Shown piece by piece: positions 1 through 9,388 of a stretch of 52,781 bases of DNA (position 1 is the first letter of the stretch; the number at the start of each line of letters is the position of its first letter). Source of the DNA: a virus. Position numbers and translations under genes: made by a program. Under the pieces are notes generated by a model. That model ran no database searches. It had not been told where the DNA came from and saw only the letters and a list, made by a program, of their open reading frames with translations. The stretch lies in the IMG/VR virus record IMGVR_UViG_3300047201_000122, positions 1 through 52,781 of that record; one strand, written 5' to 3'.

Positions 1-1
1 A

Positions 2-820
2 TATACTGGAGCTGACTATGAGCAATTAGGATTAGGAAGCAAACCAAAATTGGAGGCGTTAATCTTGAAATGGCTTGGACAAGTAGCCAGTTTAATCAAT
101 GCTAATCGTAATCGGGATATGATAATGGATTTAACCTTCGGAGATAGAAAGATAATTGATTATGGCATAAACCTCTGGGATGCTTATGAAGTTACAGGGG
201 TAGAGGTTACTATCGATAATGATAAGGAAGAACTTCCTGACTATGATACTTTCGCAATGAATAAAATAGAAATAGAAAATACTGTAATAGCTGAGACTGT
301 AATTGCAGGAAGAGATATTGATACTATCTTTCAGGATTTTTCTGATGCAAAACTATTGATGATTAAAGTTAAACCTTATAATTTAGTTATTGCTGGAGAT
401 TTGCAGTTGATATTGTACGGCGGAGAGAATTCAGAAACAATATTAAAGACTTTAGATTTTCCAGAATTAGAAGAATATGAATGGAAATTATGTAAATTTT
501 ATTTAGGGTGTGATGATACTTTAGCAGAAGTAAAGAGAATAGGAATTAAAATGATTGCTTCAATCGGTTCTTGTTTATGGGTATCTGACATAAGGAAGCT
601 GATTATTCCAGAAGGAATTACCAATATTGCTATGCGTGCGTGTGCGAATATGGTTATTTTAGCTTATACTCATAGGGAATCTCCTGTAATCAAAATAGAA
701 GGAATGGATGCTAAGCTTATGAAGGATGAAGTTCTAACTGCTCCTTTGAAAAATGAATTGAAGCAGTATGGAGCGAAACCAAGTTTTAGATTTACAAGGG
801 TGGAAAGTCTTGATGATTAA
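2..820 (+). CDS. Head-tail connector (gp6-like), body of the gene; N-terminus lies at 52733-52781
   Basis: The frame is open from base 2. Joining the window ends through their shared ATATA adds residues from 52733 and gives a protein of about 287 aa. Across the join it reads DEVLEY-TGADYEQLGLG followed by an LEALILKWL...LINANRNRD helix, the pattern known from gp6-type connector proteins that bind the portal ring (family knowledge). The long beta-rich remainder makes it larger than a minimal connector. It lies between capsid and head-closure genes, as expected. An internal TTG at 50 could be mistaken for the start. The connector call rests on the N-terminal pattern and synteny. Confidence 0.6.
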   Translation, partial: YTGADYEQLGLGSKPKLEALILKWLGQVASLINANRNRDMIMDLTFGDRKIIDYGINLWDAYEVTGVEVTIDNDKEELPDYDTFAMNKIEIENTVIAETVIAGRDIDTIFQDFSDAKLLMIKVKPYNLVIAGDLQLILYGGENSETILKTLDFPELEEYEWKLCKFYLGCDDTLAEVKRIGIKMIASIGSCLWVSDIRKLIIPEGITNIAMRACANMVILAYTHRESPVIKIEGMDAKLMKDEVLTAPLKNELKQYGAKPSFRFTRVESLDD

Positions 821-1613
821 ATATGATTATTGTCCTATATGCGAAAGTAAGGATATAAAAATAATAAAAGAAGAAATTTATCAATATCCTAAATCCGAAG
901 GTATTGGTTGGGAAGAAATAATCAATACGAGATTAAGAAAATTATTTGATGTTATTTTAAAGAGCAGGGAAGAAATAATCTTTAATGTTTTTAAATGTAA
1001 TAAATGTAGTTTTATCTTTCGGATGCCGAGATTAAATGAGGAAGAAATAAATTCAAAATACAATTTAGATAATAAAGGGTTACCATATTTTTGGCCTATT
1101 AAAAGACCACCAGATAAGACTATTCCTATTAGAGAAGAGAGAATATATCAAATTATAAAGAAATATGGCAAAGGAATAGATTTACTTGATATTGGTGGTT
1201 GTGATGGAGCAATGTGTAGAAGGTTAAAAGATGAATATAAATGTTCTATTATTGATAAAGTAACTTATGAAAAGATTGGTAATATTGTTCATCTTGGAGA
1301 TGACATAGGAAATAATAATATAAAATATGATGTAATAATGATGGTACATATTTTAGAACATCTTTCTTATCCTCTGGAATTTTTGGAGAAATATAAAAAT
1401 TACCTAAAAAAAGATGGGATATTGTTAGTTGCTACCCCCAGAGGATATATTAAAGAATGGAATGTTTGGAATGATCCGACTATGCACTGTAATTATTTTA
1501 GTATGGAGACATTAAAAAAAGCTATTATCACAGCAGGATATAAGACAATATATGATATTGAATATGATAAGGATTACGAAGAATTATATGTGGTAGGTAA
1601 ATCAAATGATTAG
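813..1613 (+). CDS. Class I SAM-dependent methyltransferase with N-terminal zinc-binding region
   Basis: 266 aa. Residues 7-10 (CPIC) and 62-65 (CNKC) form a likely zinc site. LLDIGGCDG at 124-132 is motif I, which binds S-adenosylmethionine, and YDVIMMVHILEHL near 172-184 is the motif IV region. This architecture occurs in sugar and small-molecule methyltransferases. The ATG overlaps the end of the connector gene, and the stop overlaps the next start, so it is translationally coupled inside the neck module. Together with the dehydrogenase and glycosyltransferase at 50465-52448 it may modify a surface sugar (inference). The substrate cannot be read from the sequence. Confidence 0.8.
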   Translation: MIKYDYCPICESKDIKIIKEEIYQYPKSEGIGWEEIINTRLRKLFDVILKSREEIIFNVFKCNKCSFIFRMPRLNEEEINSKYNLDNKGLPYFWPIKRPPDKTIPIREERIYQIIKKYGKGIDLLDIGGCDGAMCRRLKDEYKCSIIDKVTYEKIGNIVHLGDDIGNNNIKYDVIMMVHILEHLSYPLEFLEKYKNYLKKDGILLVATPRGYIKEWNVWNDPTMHCNYFSMETLKKAIITAGYKTIYDIEYDKDYEELYVVGKSND

Positions 1614-2061
1614 CGTTGAGATAGACCAGGAACAACTTAATAGAATAATGCAAATCCCTTTAAAGGCAAGTAAGAAAGCTTTTAAATATTTAATTACAGA
1701 AGTATGGGGAGGAATGAGAGAAGAGCCACCTGTCCAACACGGAAGATTAGCAGGTAGTTTTGATTTTGACCCCAGCACACTAAAAGATTTTGAAGCTCAT
1801 ATCGTTAGTGGTGTAGAATATGCTGCACACGTAGCTTTTGGAACTGGACTTTATGGACCGTGGAAGCAAGAAATTGTTATTTATCCGAGAATAAAAAAGT
1901 GTCTACATTTTATCTGGCAGGGGAAAGAAATATTTACCAAGAGGGCAGTGGTAAAAGGTATGCATCCTAATCCTTATCACGAGAGGGCAATAAAAAGAGG
2001 AGAAGATAGGATTGATGAATTTTGTGCCAGAGCATTAAGAGAAACAGAACAGGGGGTTTAA
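1606..2061 (+). CDS. HK97 gp10-like head closure / neck protein
   Basis: 151 aa. It has the family pattern: an N-terminal helix, VQHGRLAGSF (the usual TG-L-S segment), VSGVEYAAHVAFGTG (the usual YA-x-x-x-x-GT segment), then a C-terminal PNPYHERAIKR helix. Members seal the portal channel or form the neck before tail attachment. The start overlaps the upstream stop and the next gene begins one base after its own stop, in standard neck-module order. Confidence 0.75.
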   Translation: MISVEIDQEQLNRIMQIPLKASKKAFKYLITEVWGGMREEPPVQHGRLAGSFDFDPSTLKDFEAHIVSGVEYAAHVAFGTGLYGPWKQEIVIYPRIKKCLHFIWQGKEIFTKRAVVKGMHPNPYHERAIKRGEDRIDEFCARALRETEQGV

Positions 2062-2062
2062 T

Positions 2063-2530
2063 ATGGAAGAAAAATATTTTAGTGAAGCAATTGAAGAGAT
2101 TTTAAATGCTATTCAAACTAAGTTAGAAAATGCTACTCAAGACGGAGAATTATTACAGGATGTAAAGGTAATAATAAGAGGAGACAGAACATCAGTTAAA
2201 CCAGTTACTCCTGCTATCTGGATATTTTCTGGAATAGCAGTTCCCTCGCCTGCGACATTACATACTATTGTGGAAAGGTGGGAATTAGATGTACAAATAA
2301 TAAGCGTAGCCTATAATATCAAGACAGAAGAAGGTTATAAAAATGCGAATGATGTTGCAGCCAGGGCAAAAAGGATATTATTAAAGGATAGGACTTTAGG
2401 ATTCGGACACGGGACTTTTTTCGCAGACATAAGAAGCAAATCATTTGACTGTTCAAATCCTGCCTTTGCAAATGGAAATTTTTATTCAGCAATATATACT
2501 GCAACCGCAGTTTTCTGTATTCGGGAGTGA
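2063..2530 (+). CDS. Probable tail terminator / tail completion protein
   Basis: 155 aa. An amphipathic N-terminal helix is followed by alternating strands, including VERWELDVQIISVAY, and a helix with AARAKRILLKDRTLG. This resembles tail-terminator proteins that cap the tail tube and meet the neck. The position directly before the tail tube gene supports the call. Identification is by pattern and synteny rather than by a diagnostic motif. Confidence 0.6.
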   Translation: MEEKYFSEAIEEILNAIQTKLENATQDGELLQDVKVIIRGDRTSVKPVTPAIWIFSGIAVPSPATLHTIVERWELDVQIISVAYNIKTEEGYKNANDVAARAKRILLKDRTLGFGHGTFFADIRSKSFDCSNPAFANGNFYSAIYTATAVFCIRE

Positions 2531-2534
2531 ATTT

Positions 2535-3092
2535 ATGAACAGATTAGATAGAAATCAGTATATGGGAAAGTGGCGAAAGAAGAATAAAGAAGAATGGTCA
2601 AAGTATAATAGTAAATGGAAACAAGAGAATAAAGATAAAGTTAAAAAACATAATAAGAAATATTATCAAGAAAATAGTAATAAAGTATTAGAATTAAATA
2701 AACAATGGCGGAAAGAAAATAAAGAATATTTTTTAAAATATATGGAAGGATATTATATAAATAATAAAGATGGGAGGAAAGAATGTATAAAAAAATATAA
2801 TAAAACAGAAAATGGGAAAGCAACTAAACAAAGGGCTACTTATAAAAGACGAATTAAAATAAAAAATATTATTAATACCTTAAACTCTCAAGAATGGTTA
2901 GATATATTAGAAGCATATAATTATAAATGTGCCTATTGCGATGTAGAATTCGATTGTGAAAATTTACCTACCAAAGACCATATTATACCTATAAGTAAGG
3001 GCGGAGATAATATGAAAGAAAATATAGTCCCTGCTTGTAGAAGTTGTAATTCAAAGAAAAATAATAAAATATTATCAAAAGAAAGGAGATGA
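2535..3092 (+). CDS. Free-standing HNH homing endonuclease, group 1
   Basis: 185 aa, start ATG 2535, four bases after the previous stop. The N-terminal two-thirds is a Lys/Asn-rich repeat (units like KWRKKNKEEW and QWRKENKEYF) that probably binds DNA. The C-terminus carries a zinc-braced HNH core: CAYC, KDHIIPISKGG, then CRSCNSKK. It is closely related to the genes at 4201, 40324 and 44092. It sits in the gap between two structural genes and interrupts neither, the usual free-standing arrangement. No promoter of its own is visible. Confidence 0.85.
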   Translation: MNRLDRNQYMGKWRKKNKEEWSKYNSKWKQENKDKVKKHNKKYYQENSNKVLELNKQWRKENKEYFLKYMEGYYINNKDGRKECIKKYNKTENGKATKQRATYKRRIKIKNIINTLNSQEWLDILEAYNYKCAYCDVEFDCENLPTKDHIIPISKGGDNMKENIVPACRSCNSKKNNKILSKERR

Positions 3093-3099
3093 TTTTACG

Positions 3100-4104
3100 A
3101 TGACAGAGCCAAGACGTTATGCTGGGTTTGCGGAAGAAGCTATTTTTAATCCTGCTACCGCACCAGAAGCGGTATTCCATATTGATATTGCATCAGCCTC
3201 TCTTGATGTTCCTTCTGATCCTAACTTACATTTTGAAGGTGGTATGAGCAGAGGAAGGAAAATAATCAGACCGGGATATTACGTTCCCGCGGGGAATATT
3301 GTTTACGCTATTGATATCAGGTCAATAGGATATTTCTTTAAATGGGCATTAGGTTTATATAAATTTACTGAAGGAGAAGGAACTAATACCCACGAAATAT
3401 ATCCGACAGAGGATATAGTATTACCTTCTTATACGGTAAGGTTAGGTAAGGATAACTTTGAACACGTATTTAGAGGTTGTGTAATGAATAGTTTGGAACT
3501 AAAAATAGAAGACAATTTCATATTTGCTACATTAGATAATATTGGAGCAAAAGACACTAAAGCGACCTTAAAAGAAATCGCTGCTTTAACTTTATTTAAT
3601 GAAAATAACTTGACCTTTATTGACGCTTCTCTTGCTTTAGGAGATGCAGTTAATTATAACTGTAAAATAAAAGGATTAACCCTCTCTATTACTAATGGAG
3701 CAAATGCAGCAGCAGGAAAGGGAATAGGTTCAAGGCATCCTTGCCGAATACCAGTGGGGAATAGAAACATAGATATTAAAGGCAATTTGTGGTTTGAAGA
3801 TGGTGTCGAATATGCTAAATTCTGGGGTGCGGCAGGCGGAGTTAGTGCAACCGGAAGTATTTCTGAATTGATGATTATTACCATTGATTCAGGAGCGGAT
3901 GGTAGTATGGAATTAAAGTTACCTGCATTAGTATATACCGATTTAAAAACACCGCCATCAGGAAGAGGAGAAATTGTGCAAGCGTTTAGTGGGGTAGCTT
4001 TGATAGATACCATTGCTCTTGCCGATGATACTGAAATAGAAGCTGAATTGTTAGTAACTATAGAAAACAAAAATGACGATATGGATGAAGATATTATATC
4101 TTAA
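3100..4104 (+). CDS. Major tail tube protein
   Basis: 334 aa. Beta-rich, with an N-terminal PRRYAGFAEEAIF segment and a long Gly/Ala-rich middle. It precedes the frameshifted chaperone and tape measure genes, the fixed place of the tube protein in long-tailed phages. A strong SD (AAAGGAGATGATT) and a hairpin directly after the stop fit a highly expressed gene. It is longer than a minimal 150-200 aa tube subunit, so an extra domain is likely. No catalytic motif was seen. Confidence 0.75.
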   Translation: MTEPRRYAGFAEEAIFNPATAPEAVFHIDIASASLDVPSDPNLHFEGGMSRGRKIIRPGYYVPAGNIVYAIDIRSIGYFFKWALGLYKFTEGEGTNTHEIYPTEDIVLPSYTVRLGKDNFEHVFRGCVMNSLELKIEDNFIFATLDNIGAKDTKATLKEIAALTLFNENNLTFIDASLALGDAVNYNCKIKGLTLSITNGANAAAGKGIGSRHPCRIPVGNRNIDIKGNLWFEDGVEYAKFWGAAGGVSATGSISELMIITIDSGADGSMELKLPALVYTDLKTPPSGRGEIVQAFSGVALIDTIALADDTEIEAELLVTIENKNDDMDEDIIS

Positions 4105-4174
4105 CCTATCGAAGTATAAAGGGGCTTCAAATAAGTAGGAAATTCTTCCAAATTGAAGCCTCTTTGAAGGTTAA
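4101..4174 (+). terminator. Strong hairpin after the tail tube gene (terminator or processing site)
   Basis: Outer stem TTAACCT (4101-4107) with AGGTTAA (4168-4174); inner 13-pair stem 4118-4130 with 4153-4165, one G-U; small GGAA/TTCC tip. The U tract is weak, so it may reduce read-through or stabilise the tube mRNA rather than end transcription. Confidence 0.55.
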
Positions 4175-4200
4175 TTGTAAAAGTTTGTTAGGAGAGAATT

Positions 4201-4761
4201 ATGTTTGATAGAAAAACATATAATAAACAATGGTTAAAAGATAACCCAGAATATAAAAAAAATTATTATCAAAAAAATAAAGGAAAAATATCAATACAAT
4301 TTAAAAAACAGTATAAGGATAATCCAGAATATCATAAAAAAAATAATAAAAAATGGAGAAAAAATAATTCAGAATATATAAAAGAATATAATAATAAATA
4401 TAATATAAATAATCCTGAATATAAAAAAGAATATTATCGAAAAAACATAAAGAATATTTTAGAAGGTTGTAGAAAATATTATAAAACAGAAAAAGGAAAA
4501 GCATCTGACCAAAGAAAGCGTTTTAAAAGAAGAGCAAGAGAAAAAGAAATAATTAATACTTTGACAGCAAAAGAATGGTTAGATATTCTCAGACAGCATA
4601 ATTTTAAATGTATTTATTGTGGAAAAGATTTATTTGACTTATTTAATAAACCTACCAGAGACCATATAATTCCTATAAGTAAGGGAGGGAATAATACAAA
4701 GGAAAATATCGTTCCCGCTTGTAGAAGTTGCAATAATAGAAAATATAATAAAATACTATAA
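4201..4761 (+). CDS. Free-standing HNH homing endonuclease, group 1
   Basis: 186 aa. Same architecture as the gene at 2535: a Lys/Asn/Tyr-rich N-terminal repeat, then TEKGKA, INTLTAKEWLDIL, CIYCGKDL, RDHIIPISKGG and CRSCNNRK. The Cys pairs and DHI give the zinc-stabilised HNH site that cuts DNA for homing. It is inserted between the tail tube gene and the chaperone gene. It has its own RBS (TTAGGAGAG) but no clear promoter. Confidence 0.85.
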   Translation: MFDRKTYNKQWLKDNPEYKKNYYQKNKGKISIQFKKQYKDNPEYHKKNNKKWRKNNSEYIKEYNNKYNINNPEYKKEYYRKNIKNILEGCRKYYKTEKGKASDQRKRFKRRAREKEIINTLTAKEWLDILRQHNFKCIYCGKDLFDLFNKPTRDHIIPISKGGNNTKENIVPACRSCNNRKYNKIL

Positions 4762-4779
4762 ATGAAGGAGTTTTGAAAA

Positions 4780-5214
4780 ATGACAGAAACCAAAATATCA
4801 ATCAAAGAACGGATACTTAAAGGAAAGGAATATACCGAAAAAATAATAATTAAAGAATTGGGTGGAGAAATAGAGATTAGACCATTAACCGAAGAACAAT
4901 GGGCGACTATTAGCACCAGGGCAATGAGGTCAGCGAAAACTGAATTCACTCCAGTAATAAATAAGAAAGGGGAAGTAGATAAAGACAAGACCAGAGAAAC
5001 GATTAGATTTAGTGTCGATGTAGAAACAATCAATAAAGCAAATTTTGAGAAAAATGTGTTAACTTGTCTTTATGGAATAGTAGAAGAAGGATTAACTGAA
5101 CAGGAATTAAGGAATATATCCCCACCAGGCATAATCGAAAAGATTGCAAAGGAAATATTCAAAGTTAGTGGGATTGGAGAAGAGCAGTTGAAGGAACTGC
5201 AATTTTTTCGCTGA
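4780..5214 (+). CDS. Tail assembly chaperone, short form (gpG-like)
   Basis: 144 aa, mostly helical with the segment IEIRPLTEEQWATI. It lies between tube and tape measure, where long-tailed phages encode a chaperone made in two forms by ribosomal frameshifting. The frame ends at 5205-5214 as TTT CGC TGA, and a second open frame continues to 5362. The short form coats the tape measure protein during tail assembly (family role). No sequence homology was tested; position and the overlap carry the call. Confidence 0.75.
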   Translation: MTETKISIKERILKGKEYTEKIIIKELGGEIEIRPLTEEQWATISTRAMRSAKTEFTPVINKKGEVDKDKTRETIRFSVDVETINKANFEKNVLTCLYGIVEEGLTEQELRNISPPGIIEKIAKEIFKVSGIGEEQLKELQFFR

Positions 5215-5362
5215 AAGCGATGAAGGTCAAGAGTTAATTATTTTCCATATTTCTGGGATACGATTTATAGATAAATTTCAAGATATGACTATTGCACAAA
5301 AGATATTTTTCAGATTAGCTTATGAGGAATATAATAGAAAAGTGCAAAAGGAGAACAATTAA
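5210..5362 (+). CDS. Frameshift extension of the tail assembly chaperone (gpGT-like T domain)
   Basis: No start codon of its own. At 5203-5209 the sequence is TTT TTT C, followed by GC TGA. A +1 slip of the Phe tRNA from UUU to UUC (or a -2 slip) continues into AESDEGQELIIF and a 50-codon tail ending at the TAA at 5360-5362, which overlaps the tape measure ATG. The fused product is about 193 aa. A -1 slip would stop after nine codons. The rare CGC codon followed by TGA would favour pausing. Confidence 0.7.
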   Translation, partial: AESDEGQELIIFHISGIRFIDKFQDMTIAQKIFFRLAYEEYNRKVQKENN

Positions 5363-7659
5363 TGGCTTCTATAATGGAAGTTATAGTAAAAGGGATAGAT
5401 GAAATAACTCCCGTAATAAATAAAGTAAGTAGCGAAACTGCGAAAGTTAATGCCGAGATGCAGAAAAATTGGACTACAACAGGAAAACAAATGCAGGGGG
5501 TAGGAATAGCCTGCACCGCCTTAGGTGCTGGGATAGAATTATTAGCCAGAAGTAATGCCCCATTAATAGAATTAACTCAAAGATTAGCGAGCAATTTAGG
5601 AATAACTGAAAAAGCAATGCGGGATTTAGTTATTTCAACTTCTGATGTTACCTTACCTTTAAATGAAGTTCTTACTCTTATGGATTTAGGAACGAAGCAG
5701 GGTTTAGAAAGTGCAGAAGCATTAAAAGAGTATGCTTTATTTTGGGATATGGTAGGAGATGCTACCGGAGAAAGTTCAACCGCTTTAGCTGGAGCAGGAG
5801 TTGCTTTGAAGGCTTTAGGAATTACCGCAGGAGAAGAAGGTCAAACTTTATCTGCTTTTGGATTTATTCAAAAAAATACCACAATGCAGTTAAGCGAATT
5901 CATTAATATGGTAGGTAGATTAGGACCGCAAATGCGGGCAATGAATATGGATATAAATGATGCAGCTATAATAATGGGAATTCTACAACAAGAATTTGGT
6001 ATGACTGCCAGAGTATCGATAGCAGAATTTAGAAAAGCAGTTACTGAATCAGGTGGAGATATAGAGAAATTAAAGACATCATTAGGAATAACTTCAGAAA
6101 TGTTTTCTACCTATACCGCAAAGTTGGAAGAGAGTTCAACTGTAATAAAAGAAAACTCAGATAGACACGCTGAACTTTCTACAAATGTACAAAAATTACA
6201 GCATTGGTTGTCAGAATTAAAATATGGATTTAGTAATACTATCGCATCGGCAGCAGGATTCGCACCATTACTTACCGGAATAGGCTCGGCAATGACTATA
6301 TTGGGAACTATAATGAAAACCCAATTATATGCTAATCTAATGTTATCTATTCAAGGAATACAAGCGATGGGAATAAGCGTATTAGGGTTAGTAGCTAATT
6401 ATGCTATGGCAGGAGTTGCTCTTGCTATTTGGGTTAAGGTTTATCAAGGGGTAATCCAAGTAATAAATGATGCTAAAATAATTAGAGAAGCGGAAGCTGC
6501 ATCAATAATAGCTCAAGCTGATGCTAATGATAAACTACAAAAAGCTTATAATTTAACTTCAGAAGAAATGATAAAAGTTAATCAAAATTTAAAAGATGGA
6601 AAAAATAGTCTTGATGGGATAAGAGAACCTATGGATGTGGTTACTACCTCAACCGTTGCTCTTGGAACATCAGCAGGGGAAGCGACGCCAATCTTGGATG
6701 AGTTCGGAAATGCTATCGAAGGAGTAGGCACAAAGGCAGCCGCGGTCCCAGCTAAATTAGATGAAGTTCATAAAGTCTGGGATGAGTTTGGTAGAAAAGC
6801 TAATGAGGTAACGTTAGAATGGACGGAATCTTTTGATGATTGGGCTGCCAGAATGGACGAGAATAGAAAAAAAGTAGTAGCAGCAGCAAAAGAAACATTC
6901 GGAGCTTATACTGATGCAATGAAACCTGTAAAGGATAGAATAGATGAATTAACACTTTCAGAAGGAGAGTATGCTCTAAAGATATTAAATACAACTGATG
7001 CATTGAAGGAAAGAAGGAAAGAATTAGAAAGTAATGTTAAAGCAGCGGATTTGTCCGCGGAAGAAGAAAAAAAAGCAATGGAAGATATAGCTGAATGGTA
7101 TGACCTTGAGATAACTGAAATATTAAAAAAATTAAAAGAGAAGAGAGATGCATTAATAGCGACAGCGAAGCAAGCGGGTTCAAGTGCTTCAGTAGAATAT
7201 GCAGCCATAAAAAAGATTACTGATGCTTATAATAACCAGATAGGAACATTAGGAGCATTAGCATCAGCAAAAGCGAAAGCGGCAGCCACTGCGGCAACTA
7301 AAATATATAAAGTTGTAGATAAAGAAGGAAACATTCTTGGACTCAGAAGTCAAAATATACTCAGTAAAGCGGAAAGCGATGCAGGAATTAAATTAATAGC
7401 TATGCATTCAGGTGGGCAGGTGAGAACTACCATTCCAGGTGGAGAAGGTTTAGCTCTTTTAAAAGATGAGGAAATAGTTAGAACTCCCAAAGAAGAAAAT
7501 GGAAAAAGCAATCAGATTAATTTAGTAATTCAAGAAGGGGCTTTCAAATTTACTGGTAGTAAGATAGATGAAAGTTCAATTAAGAATTCAGGTAAAATAA
7601 TATTTGACGAATTTATTAGCCAATGTAGAGCACATAACATTATATTGGCAAGAGGATAA
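5362..7659 (+). CDS. Tape measure protein
   Basis: 765 aa, long and Ala/Lys/Glu-rich. It has a helical N-terminus (ITPVINKVSSETAKVN), hydrophobic stretches near residues 300-360 and long coiled-coil segments around 490-630. It follows the frameshifted chaperone and precedes the baseplate genes. At about 1.5 angstrom per residue it suggests a tail near 110-115 nm (rule of thumb). No peptidase or lysozyme domain is obvious. The start overlaps the upstream stop (TAATG). Confidence 0.85.
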   Translation: MASIMEVIVKGIDEITPVINKVSSETAKVNAEMQKNWTTTGKQMQGVGIACTALGAGIELLARSNAPLIELTQRLASNLGITEKAMRDLVISTSDVTLPLNEVLTLMDLGTKQGLESAEALKEYALFWDMVGDATGESSTALAGAGVALKALGITAGEEGQTLSAFGFIQKNTTMQLSEFINMVGRLGPQMRAMNMDINDAAIIMGILQQEFGMTARVSIAEFRKAVTESGGDIEKLKTSLGITSEMFSTYTAKLEESSTVIKENSDRHAELSTNVQKLQHWLSELKYGFSNTIASAAGFAPLLTGIGSAMTILGTIMKTQLYANLMLSIQGIQAMGISVLGLVANYAMAGVALAIWVKVYQGVIQVINDAKIIREAEAASIIAQADANDKLQKAYNLTSEEMIKVNQNLKDGKNSLDGIREPMDVVTTSTVALGTSAGEATPILDEFGNAIEGVGTKAAAVPAKLDEVHKVWDEFGRKANEVTLEWTESFDDWAARMDENRKKVVAAAKETFGAYTDAMKPVKDRIDELTLSEGEYALKILNTTDALKERRKELESNVKAADLSAEEEKKAMEDIAEWYDLEITEILKKLKEKRDALIATAKQAGSSASVEYAAIKKITDAYNNQIGTLGALASAKAKAAATAATKIYKVVDKEGNILGLRSQNILSKAESDAGIKLIAMHSGGQVRTTIPGGEGLALLKDEEIVRTPKEENGKSNQINLVIQEGAFKFTGSKIDESSIKNSGKIIFDEFISQCRAHNIILARG

Positions 7660-7661
7660 AT

Positions 7662-8009
7662 ATGGATATAAGTCTGGGAATTTTAGGAAACGAAACCACT
7701 TTTGAATATGCCTTAATAGATTATGGTTATCAATTACAGGGGACAGTTCATACCACTCCAAGCGGAGCTAAAAGGGTGCAGTATGCTAAAGAGGATAAAT
7801 ACCTCTTTAATATAAAACTAACTTATGTTACCGATGAAGTCTGGGACGATTTAATGATAGAAGTGAATAATAGTAAAGAAAATGACCTTAATTTAATAAT
7901 CGGAGAAGATAATTATACGGTTAGAATTGTACCCGAAACAATACCGAAAAAACCTATCATAGGGACTGCGGAAGGATACGATATTAGCTTTAATCTGATA
8001 GAAGTATAG
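7662..8009 (+). CDS. Small tail-tip / baseplate protein
   Basis: 115 aa, all-beta in appearance (alternating hydrophobic residues in YLFNIKLTYVTDEVWDDL and GYDISFNLIEV). It starts two bases after the tape measure stop and precedes a large baseplate protein, so it probably belongs to the distal tail. No family was recognised with certainty. Confidence 0.55.
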   Translation: MDISLGILGNETTFEYALIDYGYQLQGTVHTTPSGAKRVQYAKEDKYLFNIKLTYVTDEVWDDLMIEVNNSKENDLNLIIGEDNYTVRIVPETIPKKPIIGTAEGYDISFNLIEV

Positions 8010-8020
8010 AGGTGTAATAA

Positions 8021-9388
8021 ATGCAAGATTTGAAGGGTTTAGTGGTAAAAGATTTTGAAAAATCCGCAACAATAGTTTTAGGTAAAGCGGAAATTGATAT
8101 TGATGGAACAGGTAATTTTGTTGAATTGCAGGATGTTAAAACCTTTAATATTCAATCGAATATAACTAATATCTTTCAAAATACCTGTGCAATATCTTTT
8201 AATATTAATCTTCTTAATACTAAAGACCGTTATTCTTTTTACGATAAAGGTGCAAGTTGTTATGGTTATATTAAAGAAGGCAGGAATGTAAGGTTATATT
8301 TGGGAGCAAGATTAAAACCCGAAGTAGGAGAATTTGATGATTATTACTGGAGTTGGATATATGGAATAATAGATAAAGCTGATATGCAATATAGCGAATC
8401 AGGAGAGATATGTAATATAAGTGGTAGGGATTATATCGCTTATTTATCTGAAACCTATTTAAAAAAGATATGGTGGGGTAAAAATAAAAAATATGATATT
8501 GTAGCAGACCAAGAGCATTATGTAATGGAAGATGATTGTAAAGGAATTTATCGAGCTTTTTTAGATGATTCGGGAATAGGAACAGGATTCAGAGAAATAT
8601 GGCTTAACAGTGAATGGACTTATGATTGGGATATTAATGAATTTGTTTTTCTGAAACCGAATGTCCCCAAAGTGGGTGGAGTAGGTTGTCTATGGCTATA
8701 TTATTTTACTCCTCAAGTAGTTGAAAATGTTGTGGCTGACCTATTGACGGAAGTAGGGATATTGAATTTATCAGAAAGATTTTTATGGTTAAACAATCCT
8801 AATTTATGTATCCCTACAGGAAAAGAGATTGATAGGGTATGGTTTGATTCAGGAACTTCCTATATTAGAGCACTGGATATGCTAACTGAAACGGTGTTAT
8901 ATAGATTTTATATTAATGGAAATAAAGAACCTTGCTTTAAACCAGCACCACCTGAATTAAGTGAAACAATTAAAAGGATTGATGATAATGAATATCTTAT
9001 CAGGAAAACAGAAGAGAGATTGGACGAACTTTATAATCATTTTATCATCAATGGTGAAAAAAGAGAGATGAGAAGGAATTGGTTATCAGTAATGGCCTAT
9101 TCCTCTATCTATAATCTAACTGAAACAAGCGGGAAATTTAGAGGAGCAGTTACTGACGATGGTGGGAATCTGGTAACCAAGAGAGGTTTTATATGGCAAA
9201 CTGGAGAAGAAGCGGAGCAGACTTGGAATGAAGCAGGAGCGGATTTAGGCATCGGATACTTTGAGCATATTATAACTGATTTAACTCCTGATACTAATTA
9301 TAAATTTCAAGCCTTTGCAGAAGATGACAAAGGCAATAAGAGATATTCATCTTGGTATTATTTTAGAACAGAAGAGGAGTTATCATAA
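8021..9388 (+). CDS. Baseplate / tail-tip protein with C-terminal fibronectin-III-like domain
   Basis: 455 aa. The N-terminal two-thirds is rich in Trp and Tyr and contains GEICNISGRDYIAYL, a segment common in baseplate hub proteins. The C-terminal 90 residues fit a fibronectin-III-like fold ending GYFEHIITDLTPDTNYKF and AFAEDDKGNKRYSS. Such proteins form the tail tip and carry host-contact domains. Its final base overlaps the next start. Confidence 0.65.
   Translation: MQDLKGLVVKDFEKSATIVLGKAEIDIDGTGNFVELQDVKTFNIQSNITNIFQNTCAISFNINLLNTKDRYSFYDKGASCYGYIKEGRNVRLYLGARLKPEVGEFDDYYWSWIYGIIDKADMQYSESGEICNISGRDYIAYLSETYLKKIWWGKNKKYDIVADQEHYVMEDDCKGIYRAFLDDSGIGTGFREIWLNSEWTYDWDINEFVFLKPNVPKVGGVGCLWLYYFTPQVVENVVADLLTEVGILNLSERFLWLNNPNLCIPTGKEIDRVWFDSGTSYIRALDMLTETVLYRFYINGNKEPCFKPAPPELSETIKRIDDNEYLIRKTEERLDELYNHFIINGEKREMRRNWLSVMAYSSIYNLTETSGKFRGAVTDDGGNLVTKRGFIWQTGEEAEQTWNEAGADLGIGYFEHIITDLTPDTNYKFQAFAEDDKGNKRYSSWYYFRTEEELS

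Noticed and set aside
3654-4070. 138-codon minus-strand frame
   Set aside because: Lies wholly inside the tail tube gene with no RBS or promoter; a shadow.
4101-4200. A fourth pseudoknot cassette before the HNH gene at 4201
   Set aside because: The helices are nested, not interlocked, and no promoter precedes them; it is a plain hairpin after the tail tube gene.
5203-5237. Classical -1 frameshift in the tail chaperone
   Set aside because: The -1 frame ends after nine codons; only the +1/-2 frame reaches the tape measure gene.
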